From the NCBI GenBank assembly GCA_028684915.1, contig JAQUEZ010000103.1:1-19831 (forward strand): a stretch of DNA of 19,831 nt, written 5' to 3'. A model generated the notes under the pieces. That model saw only the letters and a list, made by a program, of their open reading frames with translations. It searched no databases and was not told the DNA's origin. The translations under genes were made by a program, and so were the position numbers. Positions 1 through 7,722 of the stretch are shown one piece after another (the first letter of the stretch is position 1; every line of letters begins with the position of its first letter). Source of the stretch: Desulfobulbus sp. Lineage in GTDB: Bacteria; Desulfobacterota; Desulfobulbia; Desulfobulbales; Desulfobulbaceae.

Positions 1-14
1 AAGCGAGTGTTCTG

Positions 15-560
15 ATGAACGTCACCCCCTTAGCCATCCCCGAAGTGTTGCTGTTGGAACCCAGAGTGTTTGCCGACGCCCGCGGTTCGTTTTTCGAGAG
101 CTTCAATCAAAAGAAATTTGAAAGCGCCGTCGGCAGGAGCGTGCAGTTTGTGCAGGACAACCATTCCCATTCGGTGCGTCACGTGCTGCGCGGACTGCAT
201 TATCAGATCCGGCAGCCGCAGGGCAAATTGGTGCGGGTGGCGCAGGGAGAGGTGTTTGACGTGGCGGTGGACCTTCGTCGGCAATCCCCAACCTTTGGAC
301 GATGGGTGGGCGCCATGCTGAGCGAGGAGAACAGAAACCAGTTGTGGATTCCCGAGGGCTTTGCCCACGGTTTCCTGGTGCTCAGCGAAACGGCTGATTT
401 TCTCTATAAAACCACCGATTATTACGCCCCGGAGTTTGAACGCACGATTATCTGGAATGATCGCGACCTTGCCGTTGATTGGCCGTCAGGGGCTGAGCCG
501 GTTTTGTCGGCCAAGGATGCGCAGGGGCTTTCCCTGCATCAGGCCGAGGTGTTTGCGTAA
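15..560 (+). CDS. rfbC: dTDP-4-dehydrorhamnose 3,5-epimerase RfbC
   Basis: This 181-residue cytoplasmic cupin epimerase performs the third step of dTDP-L-rhamnose synthesis, inverting C3 and C5 of dTDP-4-keto-6-deoxyglucose. Seen: full family length, the early ARGSFFESFN stretch, the HVLRGLHYQ motif carrying the catalytic His, the KLVRVAQGEVFDVAVDLR core strand, IPEGFAHGFLVLSE, and TTDYYAPE with the catalytic Tyr. The start at 15 gives the usual N-terminus; only 14 bases lie upstream, so a ribosome site can only be guessed (AAGCGAG). It is the first gene of the window and probably the last of an rfbBDA-C group lying to the left. About 420 bp without a gene follow. Family assignment is secure; the operon partners are inferred. 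Confidence 0.96.
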   Translation: MNVTPLAIPEVLLLEPRVFADARGSFFESFNQKKFESAVGRSVQFVQDNHSHSVRHVLRGLHYQIRQPQGKLVRVAQGEVFDVAVDLRRQSPTFGRWVGAMLSEENRNQLWIPEGFAHGFLVLSETADFLYKTTDYYAPEFERTIIWNDRDLAVDWPSGAEPVLSAKDAQGLSLHQAEVFA

Positions 561-573
561 ATCAAGGGGAAAA

Positions 574-615
574 GCGCCGGTTGAGTTTGCCAGTTGGCGC
601 CTTGTCTCGTTTTTG
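574..615 (+). terminator. Possible weak terminator after rfbC
   Basis: Fourteen bases after the rfbC stop, GCGCC at 574-578 pairs with GGCGC at 596-600. The stem can extend inward through three G-T wobble pairs. A run of five T follows at 610-614, but about ten bases separate it from the stem, so this is a weak candidate for an intrinsic terminator. Confidence 0.3.
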
Positions 616-685
616 TGACGTCTTCTTCCCTCTCTCAATCAAGCGAAGCCTGATGCACAGCGCAAAACATCGCTGACGAAGGTTT

Positions 686-750
686 GTCATTTCAAACGAA
701 GTGAGAAATCTCGAGCCATATTTCTCCCCGCTGTGCTCGTCGAAATTGAC
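686..750. repeat. REP-like imperfect palindromic repeat
   Basis: The left arm GTCATTTCAAACGAAGTGAG continues into AAATCT. The right arm (about 717-750) is a degenerate reverse complement of it, containing ATTTCTC and CGAAATTGAC. Inside, GAGAAAT and ATTTCTC pair perfectly around a ten-base loop. From memory, the left arm resembles a dispersed intergenic repeat (GTCATTTCGAACGAAGTGAG type) found in several bacterial phyla. Only one copy is in the window, so membership of that family is not proven here. Confidence 0.55.
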
Positions 751-982
751 GCGCTCCCCAAACCGTCGCCTGGATGCAGTGCAACGGAATCCGGAACAGG
801 GCACATCAAACAAATGCGTTTCACTTTTGAAACGGAAACGGAACAACGGTCTGCGCCGGACAAGGGGCAAGGCTTCGGCAATGCGCAATTTTCTCTTGCA
901 GGCTTGAAACCTTTTGCTTTTATTGTCATTTCTGCTCTAATCCTTTCAGACTCTTTCCCCTCTTTTCCTGTGGAGCATGGCT

Positions 983-1849
983 ATGGAGCAGAAAACGAAA
1001 TACGAGGTCACTGTCCTCCTGCCGGCATATAATGAAGAAGGCGTAATCGGCGCCACTATTAAGAAAATCCGCGCCCTGCATCCTGACTTTGAAATACTCG
1101 TGGTGGACGACGGTTCCACCGACAACACCCTGCACGAGGCCATGGCCGCCGGCGCCAACGTCTGGCCGCATCCCTACAACATCGGCAACGGCGCCGCCAT
1201 TAAAACCGGTCTGCGCTGCGCCCAAGGGGAATGGGTGGTGATGATGGACGCCGATGGTCAGCATCAACCGGAAGACATCGCCCGCCTGCTGGAACACCGA
1301 GACGCCTTTGACATGGTGGTGGGCGCGCGAACCAAAACGTCGGAAACCAGCGCCCACCGCGATCTGGCCAACTGGGTCTACAATCAATTCGCCTCCTACG
1401 TCACCCGGTTCAACGTCGAGGATCTCACCTCCGGTTTCCGGCTGGTGCGGCTGTCCGTGGCCAAACAGTTCATCTATCTTCTGCCCAACACCTTTTCCTA
1501 CCCCTCCACGTTGACTTTAGGCTACCTGCGCAGCGGCCGCAGCGTCAAATACATCCCGATTCAAACCAAGGCGCGGACCGGCAAAAGCAAAATCAAGCTG
1601 ATAAAGGACGGGACCCGTTTTTTCCTCATTATTACCAAGATAGCCACTTTGTTTTCGCCGTTTCGGGTGTTCCTGCCGATGAGCTTCGCCTTTTTCATTA
1701 CTGGAATTTGCTACTACGCCTACACCTTTTTCACCCAAGGCCGATTCACCAACATGTCGGCCTTGCTCTTCAACAGCGCGATCATTGTTTTCATGATCGG
1801 CCTCGTTGCCGAACAGATCAGCCAAATGCGCTATGATCGGGTAGAGTAA
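983..1849 (+). CDS. Polyprenyl-phosphate glycosyltransferase (GT2, DPM/DPG-like)
   Basis: A GT-A glycosyltransferase predicted to move a sugar from a nucleotide donor to undecaprenyl phosphate on the inner face of the membrane. Seen: TVLLPAYNEEGVIG near the N-terminus, LVVDDGSTDNT, then VVMMDADGQHQPED with the metal-binding DAD, and a DLTSGFRLVR acceptor-side motif. Two hydrophobic segments near residues 225-280 (FRVFLPMSFAFFITGICYYA and SALLFNSAIIVFMIGLVAEQ) are typical of the membrane-anchored DPM/DPG subgroup. I chose ATG 983 because GGAG at 972-975 lies seven bases before it; the ATG at 977 is also in frame but only one base from that site. Such enzymes feed GT39/ArnT-type transferases, one of which is encoded at 14040-15749. 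The exact sugar cannot be read from the sequence. Confidence 0.88.
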   Translation: MEQKTKYEVTVLLPAYNEEGVIGATIKKIRALHPDFEILVVDDGSTDNTLHEAMAAGANVWPHPYNIGNGAAIKTGLRCAQGEWVVMMDADGQHQPEDIARLLEHRDAFDMVVGARTKTSETSAHRDLANWVYNQFASYVTRFNVEDLTSGFRLVRLSVAKQFIYLLPNTFSYPSTLTLGYLRSGRSVKYIPIQTKARTGKSKIKLIKDGTRFFLIITKIATLFSPFRVFLPMSFAFFITGICYYAYTFFTQGRFTNMSALLFNSAIIVFMIGLVAEQISQMRYDRVE

Positions 1850-1918
1850 GACGCATTTTTTATTATTCAACGTTGACACTGTATAAATTTTGCTGCATTC
1901 AGTTGCGCCAATTGATTC

Positions 1919-3139
1919 ATGAAACCCAAACTGCTGGTTGTCACCTCCACCTTTCCCCGCTGGCTAAATGATACCGACCCACCATTTGTCTATGAACTTT
2001 CCAGAAGGTTGACCGATACCTTTGATGTTACGGTGCATACACCGCACTACCCTGGCTCAAAGACTGATGAACAGATGGGCGGAATGCACATTCACCGTTT
2101 TCGCTACTTCTTTGCTCCCTACGAACGACTGGCCGGGGGGCAGGGGATTGTTCCCAAGATGCGAAGGAGCAAACTGTATTCCCTGCTGCTTCCTTTTTTC
2201 CTTTTTTTCCAATTTTTTTCCCTCATTCTCCTTGTCGGCAAGCTCCACCCTGACTTGATCCATGCTCATTGGCTGATTCCGCAAGGCTTTTGGGCGGTTA
2301 TTGCAAAGAGGTTATTCAAGGTTCCAGTGGTCATCACCGCACACGGTGCCGATGTGTTCAGTCTGCGGACACCGGCTGTCATCAAGGCCAAAAAATGGAT
2401 CGTTAAAAACGCAGACCGGATCGTCACGGTCAGTTCGGCGCTGGCCGATGTGCTCCGTGCAGATATCCAGAGCCAGAGGCAACCGGATACCATCTCCATG
2501 GGTGTGGATGCCTCAATATTTTCTCCTGATAAAAAGAGCGAAGCCATCAGGAGGAAGTACGGTATCAATGGCCTGTTTCTCCTTTTTGTTGGTCGCTTGA
2601 CCGAGAAAAAAGGGGCGCGCTATCTCATCGATGCCATGTCCATTGTCTGTAAAGATTTCCCGGATGCGAAACTCCTGGTAATCGGTCATGGGGAATTGGA
2701 GCAGAAATTGCGACAACAGGTAAAGCTCCTTGGCCTCGATGATATTGTTCTGTTCGCTGGAGGCCTTACGAATACACAACTCCCCGCCTACTACGCTTCC
2801 GCCGATCTCTTTATTGGCCCCTCCGTGCAGGTAAAAGATGGAGACACCGAAGGCTTTGGCCTGACCTTTGTCGAGGCGGCAATGAGTGGTTGCCTGGTGA
2901 TTGGCACCAGGGTGGGAGGGATTGAGGATATTATTGAAGATGGAAAAACAGGTTTCTTGGTGCCGCCAGGAAACGCGTTATTTTTAGCTGAAAAAATTAT
3001 GTTTTTATTGGAAAACTTGGAGGTTTATAGAGGGAATGTAGAGCAAACAAGACGGCAATTTGCCGCAAAGTATAATTGGGATATTATAGCAGGGAAGTAT
3101 TGTCATATTTGTTTGCGGTGTTTGCATAAAACTTGTTAA
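1919..3139 (+). CDS. Glycosyltransferase family 4 (GT-B)
   Basis: A 406-residue retaining GT-B glycosyltransferase, probably adding a sugar to the lipid-linked repeat unit at the inner membrane. Seen: an N-terminal Rossmann-like start (LLVVTSTFPRW), a hydrophobic stretch near residues 85-112, HAHWLIPQGFWAV, VITAHGADVFSLR, the donor-domain opening LLFVGRLTEKKGARYLIDAM, and the EX7E motif in EGFGLTFVEAA followed by GFLVPPGN. No clear Shine-Dalgarno precedes the ATG. The coding sequence has three T runs (6, 7 and 7 bases) at 2194-2219. Its last stretch is AT-rich and the protein ends in an unusual Cys-rich tail (ICLRCLHKTC) that overlaps the convergent gene by 56 bp, suggesting an altered 3' end. 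Acceptor and donor are unknown. Confidence 0.9.
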   Translation: MKPKLLVVTSTFPRWLNDTDPPFVYELSRRLTDTFDVTVHTPHYPGSKTDEQMGGMHIHRFRYFFAPYERLAGGQGIVPKMRRSKLYSLLLPFFLFFQFFSLILLVGKLHPDLIHAHWLIPQGFWAVIAKRLFKVPVVITAHGADVFSLRTPAVIKAKKWIVKNADRIVTVSSALADVLRADIQSQRQPDTISMGVDASIFSPDKKSEAIRRKYGINGLFLLFVGRLTEKKGARYLIDAMSIVCKDFPDAKLLVIGHGELEQKLRQQVKLLGLDDIVLFAGGLTNTQLPAYYASADLFIGPSVQVKDGDTEGFGLTFVEAAMSGCLVIGTRVGGIEDIIEDGKTGFLVPPGNALFLAEKIMFLLENLEVYRGNVEQTRRQFAAKYNWDIIAGKYCHICLRCLHKTC

Positions 3140-4217
3140 TGCACAGTTGATTATCGGAAGATGTCAGCAATTTTTCAAGTTGCGTCGCTGAATCCTGCCA
3201 CCCTGATACAGACTTAAACAAAAGTTGAGCGTTGTGGAGAGAGATAATTTTTTCGACAAAGTCGTCAATATCCTCTGGCTTGGCCAGTAATTCCGGATGA
3301 TTTCTTAACACCCAAGCGGTTCCGGGCAAACCTGATGCAATAACAGGGACACCGCACGCTAGTGCCTCGTAGATTTTAACTGGGTAGCTGTAGTTACCAA
3401 AGGCACCCGGTTTATTAAAGGCAAACATAAGGTCTAGGGAATTGATCACGGCAGGAACTTCTTCTGCTGGCAGATAGCCAAGCCAGCGCACATGAGATGG
3501 CAACTTGATATTTTTTGATAACCGCCCGGAAACGATTAACTCTACATCTGGCATTACTTCCTTTACCTTCTCAAAAACAGAAAAAAGTAATTGAATACCC
3601 CTGCCTGGGTGTAATGAGCCAGAGTAGCCCAAGAGAGTTTTGTCAAGGGGCAGTCCAAGTTGTTTTCTGCAGGCTGATTTTGAACGAGGAAAAAACACAG
3701 GGTCTGCTGACATCTCAATGACTTTCACAGGTCGGCCGTTTGCGAATCTGCTCATGAAGTTGGCTAATTGTGGACCCGCAGCCGTAACAACATTTGCCCT
3801 AGCTAACGAGTGGCGCCATAAATGATGTAAAGGTTTTAACCACGGAATATAACTTTCGTAGTTGTCGTAGGCGTCGATCAGCGATTGAGCACCGGCTTTT
3901 CTTGCGATGCGTTCAGCTAAAATTCCGTACCAAATGTCAGAAAAGCCTATGACCCAATCTGGTTTCAATGCTGCGGCGAGCTGAGCAGCTTTTTGTAAAT
4001 AAGGCCACGGTCCCAATGGCAAAACGGATACAGAGTGGCAATGTAGATTGCCTTCACGGCGATACGCAGGAGGCTCGTTTCGGTAGCCTAAGAGGAGCAA
4101 GTGAACTTCATGGCCGCGTTCAGCCAAAAGGCAGGGAAGATGGTAGAAACGGCCATATGGATAAGTGAAAAGGTCGCGGCCCTGAGGACGACGCTTGCAT
4201 AATGCAAGAATTTTCAC
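3084..4217 (-). CDS. Glycosyltransferase family 4-like (GT-B)
   Basis: A 377-residue GT-B glycosyltransferase. Seen: N-terminal domain with FYHLPCLLAERGHEVHLLLL, donor domain LGYSGSLHPGRGIQLLFSVF, VELIVSGRL, and the nucleotide-sugar site around VKIYEALACGVPVIASGLPG, where the Glu of the EX7E-type helix is present. The start is GTG at 4217, supported by a strong GGAGG at 4222-4226 only four bases upstream; the family N-terminus KILALCKRR follows directly. It is the last gene of the minus-strand operon, 28 bp after the preceding GT. The C-terminal 25 or so residues (rich in N, K, Y) have no counterpart in the fold and overlap the convergent GT gene. The sugar specificity cannot be told. Confidence 0.88.
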   Translation of the reverse strand: MKILALCKRRPQGRDLFTYPYGRFYHLPCLLAERGHEVHLLLLGYRNEPPAYRREGNLHCHSVSVLPLGPWPYLQKAAQLAAALKPDWVIGFSDIWYGILAERIARKAGAQSLIDAYDNYESYIPWLKPLHHLWRHSLARANVVTAAGPQLANFMSRFANGRPVKVIEMSADPVFFPRSKSACRKQLGLPLDKTLLGYSGSLHPGRGIQLLFSVFEKVKEVMPDVELIVSGRLSKNIKLPSHVRWLGYLPAEEVPAVINSLDLMFAFNKPGAFGNYSYPVKIYEALACGVPVIASGLPGTAWVLRNHPELLAKPEDIDDFVEKIISLHNAQLLFKSVSGWQDSATQLEKLLTSSDNQLCINKFYANTANKYDNTSLL

Positions 4218-4245
4218 ACTACCTCCTTATACCGTGAAACATCGC

Positions 4246-5340
4246 TCAAGACGCATTTGCCATCGCCTCAAGTAAGTATTTCTTGTAAGGCTTGGCATGT
4301 GCATCAAAATCGAAATTCCTGGCGGCTTGCAAGCAACCTTGCCTGTAGCGCGCATGCCTTTGGCGCAATGTATCGATTGCTGCACAAATTTTTGCCGACG
4401 AGTGTTCGTGCAACAAGATGCCGGCATCGAACTTTCGGATTGGGTTCAGGCCGACTATATCCGAGCCGATGGTGGGAACACCTGCTGCCAAGTACGCATA
4501 CATTTTGCCCGAAGGTGATGATTGATAATTGAAATCTCTTTTTAACTGGTTGAAATCGTAAAAGCAGAAGCCGGCATCAAACCGGCTCAGATACGGAATC
4601 AGTCTGTCCTGTGGCGTGTATGAGTCATCGATCAGCAACCGCTTGCTGCCTAGTAGACTCCCATAGCTCACTTCAATGTTATGTCGGACATTGTCACTTA
4701 AATTTCCTTTGAGGGTAAGCACTACCCTCTCCATGGCAGCAACGGCATCGATGCAAATATATAGGCCATGACTGGGAATCAGATTCCCCAACAGCACCAC
4801 ATTGAATATCCCGTCAGGATCCTGAGGCTTGCACCCCGGAGAGCCTACACTCATACGCGGCGAATTCGGCAAAATGAAGACATTGTCGGGTTTCCTAGCT
4901 GGAAACAGGTAATCTAGCCTCTCTTGGGTCTGGATCGCGACTGAAGCGACCCGACCCCAGTCAAGCCGATTGAAAAGAGCGCTTCGGGAAATTTCGAGGG
5001 ACAGAAAATGTGCCTTCGGCGCGCATTCCAACACAGCGGCCAACCCGAGATTATCTACGCCAATCAAAACATCGGCCCCTTCTCTCCTGATGGCATAGCG
5101 CAGCATTGCCTTTTTGTAAGTGCCATATAGACCCAATGCAGCCAATAGGGCAAACATCGCATATGGCAGGCGCTCGATCTTGAACAGCACTGGATCGAGG
5201 CTGCTGTTGTTGTACTTCCCGTTATCGAAACAGGTAACGACGACCTCACAGTCTTTTCCAAGCACCTCGGCCAAGTTGAGCAGCGTGGGGGAGTACGCAG
5301 CCCATTCAGACGGAAAAAGGATGTGTATCTTGTGTTTCAT
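4246..5340 (-). CDS. Glycosyltransferase, GT-B fold (GT4-like)
   Basis: A 364-residue predicted cytoplasmic or membrane-associated glycosyltransferase. Seen: N-terminal HILFPSEWAAYSPTLLNLAE, a hydrophobic helix near residues 60-80 (MFALLAALGLYGTY), the hinge strand VFILPNSPRM, donor-domain entry VVLLGNLIPSHGLYICIDAV, and the C-terminal nucleotide-binding stretch SGKMYAYLAAGVPTIGSDIVG. The classical EX7E motif is not obvious, so this is a divergent member. ATG 5340-5338 overlaps the stop of the preceding methyltransferase as ATGA, with no Shine-Dalgarno, which implies translational coupling. It is followed 28 bp later by another GT. The acceptor is unknown. Confidence 0.82.
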   Translation of the reverse strand: MKHKIHILFPSEWAAYSPTLLNLAEVLGKDCEVVVTCFDNGKYNNSSLDPVLFKIERLPYAMFALLAALGLYGTYKKAMLRYAIRREGADVLIGVDNLGLAAVLECAPKAHFLSLEISRSALFNRLDWGRVASVAIQTQERLDYLFPARKPDNVFILPNSPRMSVGSPGCKPQDPDGIFNVVLLGNLIPSHGLYICIDAVAAMERVVLTLKGNLSDNVRHNIEVSYGSLLGSKRLLIDDSYTPQDRLIPYLSRFDAGFCFYDFNQLKRDFNYQSSPSGKMYAYLAAGVPTIGSDIVGLNPIRKFDAGILLHEHSSAKICAAIDTLRQRHARYRQGCLQAARNFDFDAHAKPYKKYLLEAMANAS

Positions 5341-6104
5341 TTGGTGGCGATGAAGCAGGCGTTCCAGCTTGCAAGGCCGGGCGGGTCATCCCCCAGCCAA
5401 TTTGTCAGGGCCAAGCGCCTCAGACCTGCCCCCTCCAGAAACATATCCACCTCAAGGGCGAAGAGGTAACGCATGGCATGGACCTCACAAATGCGCTCCA
5501 GGCCTAGCGGACCCTCCATGATGACCTCGTAATGGACATCCACCCGGTTCTCGTTGGAGCGGTGGTCCGGTTCGGCGATGCGGGTCACCGCGACGCAGTC
5601 GCCCTGCATGCGACGTATTCGCGTGCAGGGGGGATCGGTCAGCACGCCGGGGCCATACCAGCAATCGAAAATAAACAGGCCGCCAGGGCGAAGGTGGGCG
5701 GAGGCCGTGGCCATGGCAGCTTGCAAATCGGCGTTGCCGGTCTGATAGCTCATAACGTGGAAGAGGGCCAGAACTACGTCGAACGCCTTGCCCGCTCGGA
5801 AATTCCGAAGGTCACCCACCGCGAACTCCAGCGCGCAGTTCCCGAGACTGGTGACCCGGTCGCGAGCCCGTCGCACCATTGCCTCGCTCCGATCCACGCC
5901 CGTGACCCGGTAGCCCTGACCGGCGAGACACACCGCATGTCCCCCCGTGCCGCTACCAAGCTCGAGCACCTCCTGCGCTCCGGGCGCATGGTGTTGGATC
6001 AGACCGTGCACATAGGCCGCCTCCCCCGCGTAGTCTTTGTCCCGGTAGAGCAGGTCGTAATAAGCGGCATAGGCGTCAAAAACGTTAGGTTTTTGATCAG
6101 GCAT
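5337..6104 (-). CDS. SAM-dependent methyltransferase, TylM1/DesVI-like (sugar N-methyltransferase?)
   Basis: A 255-residue class I methyltransferase. Seen: N-terminal YYDLLYRDKDYAGEA, SAM motif I VLELGSGTGGHA at residues 46-57, an acidic VTGVDRSEAMVRRA, GDLRNFRAGKAFDVVLALF, and HLRPGGLFIFDCWYGPGVL. From memory this order and the opening YYD-DYAGEA segment resemble the amino-sugar N-methyltransferases TylM1 and DesVI, rather than O-methyltransferases. The start is set at ATG 6104, with GGAGG at 6111-6115 six bases upstream; a TTG at 6119 is in frame but would place that site inside the gene. It overlaps the end of the aminotransferase gene by 8 bp, which suggests it acts on that enzyme's amino-sugar product. 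N-methylation is inference; O-methylation is the alternative. Confidence 0.85.
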   Translation of the reverse strand: MPDQKPNVFDAYAAYYDLLYRDKDYAGEAAYVHGLIQHHAPGAQEVLELGSGTGGHAVCLAGQGYRVTGVDRSEAMVRRARDRVTSLGNCALEFAVGDLRNFRAGKAFDVVLALFHVMSYQTGNADLQAAMATASAHLRPGGLFIFDCWYGPGVLTDPPCTRIRRMQGDCVAVTRIAEPDHRSNENRVDVHYEVIMEGPLGLERICEVHAMRYLFALEVDMFLEGAGLRRLALTNWLGDDPPGLASWNACFIATK

Positions 6105-7215
6105 GCAGCACCTCCTCAATGGCCTCCGCTACCCGAGTCTGCTGGTCCGGCGTTAGTGCCAACCCGCTGGGGAGGTAGAACCCTCGCCGCGCCAGGCGTT
6201 CGGCCACCGGATAGCGCTCACCTTGGAACAAGCCCATCCGTTGCAACACAGGCTGTTCATGCATTGGCCAAAAGAACGGGCGGCAGCCCACCCCTTTAGT
6301 GGCCAGGCGGCGGATGGCCTCCTCGGCGTCCATATCCAAGGCATTGTCCAGCACCAAGCCATAGACCCAATAGATATTCTCGGCGTACTCCGTGCATGAT
6401 AAAGGTCGCTGCACTCCCTCCATGTTCTGTAAAAGATTGTTGTAGCGGAAGCCTATGGCGCGCTTGCGCCCAACGAACTCGTCCAGTCGCTCCAGTTGGG
6501 CGAGCCCAAGGGCGGCCTGCATATTTGTCATTCGCAGGTTCCAGCCTAGGCGCTCATGCACAAACCGTCGGCTGGACTGGAAACATAGGTTGCGCAGACT
6601 TTGGCAATCCTCGGCAAGGCGGTCAACGTTGGTGACGATCATGCCACCTTCCCCAGTGGTGATGTGCTTGTTGGGGTAGAAGCTGAAGGTGCTAATGTCA
6701 CCGAAGCTACCGCAGGGACGGCCTTTGTAAGTTTGGCCATGCATTTGAGCTGCGTCTTCCAATACCTTCAGGCCATGCCGATGGGCGATATCCAACAGGG
6801 GGGCCATGTCCACCGGCAAGCCATAGATGTGCACCGCCATAATGGCTTTGGTGCGGGGGGTTATTTTGGCCTCTATTTGGTTAACATCCATATTCCAGGT
6901 CAAAGGGTCACTGTCCACCAAAACGGGTTTGGCACCAACGCGCATAAGTTGGCCGATACAGGATATGATCGTAAAAGTCGGCATGATGACCTCATCACCA
7001 GGACCAATGCCTAGGGCCTCGATGGCCGCATCAAGCGCTGCGGTGCCATTGGTTACGGCTATGGCATGCCGGCGACCGACGAGATTGGCAAACTTCTCCT
7101 CGAATTTCTTAACGAAGGGGCCTTCTGAGGAAATCCACCCACTTTCAATGCACTCCAGGAGATACTCACGCTCATTTCCATCGAGCAGGGGTTTGTTAAC
7201 AGGTATGAAGTTCAT
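6097..7215 (-). CDS. DegT/DnrJ/EryC1/StrS aminotransferase, GDP-perosamine synthase-like
   Basis: A PLP-dependent sugar aminotransferase of 372 residues that puts an amino group on a 4-keto-6-deoxy sugar nucleotide using glutamate. Seen: IPVNKPLLDGNE, CIESGWISSEGPFVKKFE, the PLP-phosphate loop TNGTAALDAAIEALG, VLEDAAQMHG with the PLP-ring Asp (D154), and FSFYPNKHITTGEGGM with Lys183 as the Schiff-base lysine. The GWISSxG segment is typical of the perosamine synthase (Per/RfbE) branch. With gmd in the same operon, the likely substrate is GDP-4-keto-6-deoxymannose. The start is at ATG 7215, matching the family N-terminus; 17 residues of extra open frame upstream are ignored. The gap to the cupin gene is 75 bp, the longest in this operon. 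QdtB/ArnB-type specificity is less likely but not excluded. Confidence 0.88.
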   Translation of the reverse strand: MNFIPVNKPLLDGNEREYLLECIESGWISSEGPFVKKFEEKFANLVGRRHAIAVTNGTAALDAAIEALGIGPGDEVIMPTFTIISCIGQLMRVGAKPVLVDSDPLTWNMDVNQIEAKITPRTKAIMAVHIYGLPVDMAPLLDIAHRHGLKVLEDAAQMHGQTYKGRPCGSFGDISTFSFYPNKHITTGEGGMIVTNVDRLAEDCQSLRNLCFQSSRRFVHERLGWNLRMTNMQAALGLAQLERLDEFVGRKRAIGFRYNNLLQNMEGVQRPLSCTEYAENIYWVYGLVLDNALDMDAEEAIRRLATKGVGCRPFFWPMHEQPVLQRMGLFQGERYPVAERLARRGFYLPSGLALTPDQQTRVAEAIEEVLHA

Positions 7216-7290
7216 CGTCTGATTTCTAGAATGAATTGAATGTGTATCCAAAGCCGCGCAGGCCATGGTGATAAACCGTTTCCTTGATGT

Positions 7291-7722
7291 TCATGGTTTC
7301 ATTTTCGCCTGATCCGTGGCAATGCCTTCAAACCTTGTCTTGTCATCGTCCCCCGCATATGGTCCTTGCTTCACCTCAATAATCTCTGTTGGCTCGAGCA
7401 TTTCAAAGCCGTGGCCGCCATGGGCAAGAAGGATAACATCTCCTGCTACCAAGATCGTGCTTTCTAGATATTCTTTATGCTCTGAATAAAAATCAACCCG
7501 CAGTCGGCCTGAGCGAACGAAGAGTACCTCATTGGTGAAGTGTACCTCGCGTCGAACCGGATTATGAACATGCGGGGGAATCACATGCCCCAAAGGGCGG
7601 TTCATGTAACCGACCTGTTGCGAATAACTTCCAGGGGTAAAGAATTCGATACCCTCTTTGCGGAAACCGGCTCGGATAATAAGCGCAAGTTCCTGGCTTT
7701 CGTGGTTGATACGTTCTATCAC
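7291..7722 (-). CDS. Small cupin-domain protein
   Basis: A 143-residue single-domain cupin. Seen: cupin motif 1 with PPHVHNP (His51, His53) and a following Glu65, then RSGRLRVDFYS, and motif 2 GDVILLAHGGHGFEML with His104 as the last probable metal ligand. So the metal site looks complete. It starts at GTG 7722, overlapping the stop of the GT2 gene (GTGA), with AGGGAG eight bases upstream. It lies between GT2 and the aminotransferase inside the sugar operon. It does not show the features I know for the FdtA/QdtA 3,4-ketoisomerases or RfbC. It may be a sugar isomerase, epimerase or binding protein, but no function is assigned. Confidence 0.8.
   Translation of the reverse strand: MIERINHESQELALIIRAGFRKEGIEFFTPGSYSQQVGYMNRPLGHVIPPHVHNPVRREVHFTNEVLFVRSGRLRVDFYSEHKEYLESTILVAGDVILLAHGGHGFEMLEPTEIIEVKQGPYAGDDDKTRFEGIATDQAKMKP

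Larger units (their letters stand above)
561..982. other. Gene-free stretch with REP-like hairpin
   Basis: No convincing gene lies between rfbC and the glycosyltransferase. Short open frames on both strands have no family features. The stretch holds the weak terminator candidate just after rfbC, an imperfect palindromic repeat at 686-750, and a small hairpin near 815-834 (CGTTTC, six-base loop, GAAACG). No good sigma-70 promoter is visible upstream of the glycosyltransferase. Confidence 0.6.

Noticed and set aside
1873..1887. TTGACA followed closely by TATAAA upstream of the GT4 gene
   Set aside because: The two boxes are only three bases apart instead of about 17, and a box at the right distance (CATTCA) is poor, so this is not a supported promoter.
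5532..6299. Long plus-strand open frame of 255 codons
   Set aside because: It lies opposite the methyltransferase and aminotransferase genes, which carry clear family motifs. It has no motif of its own and spans two genes.
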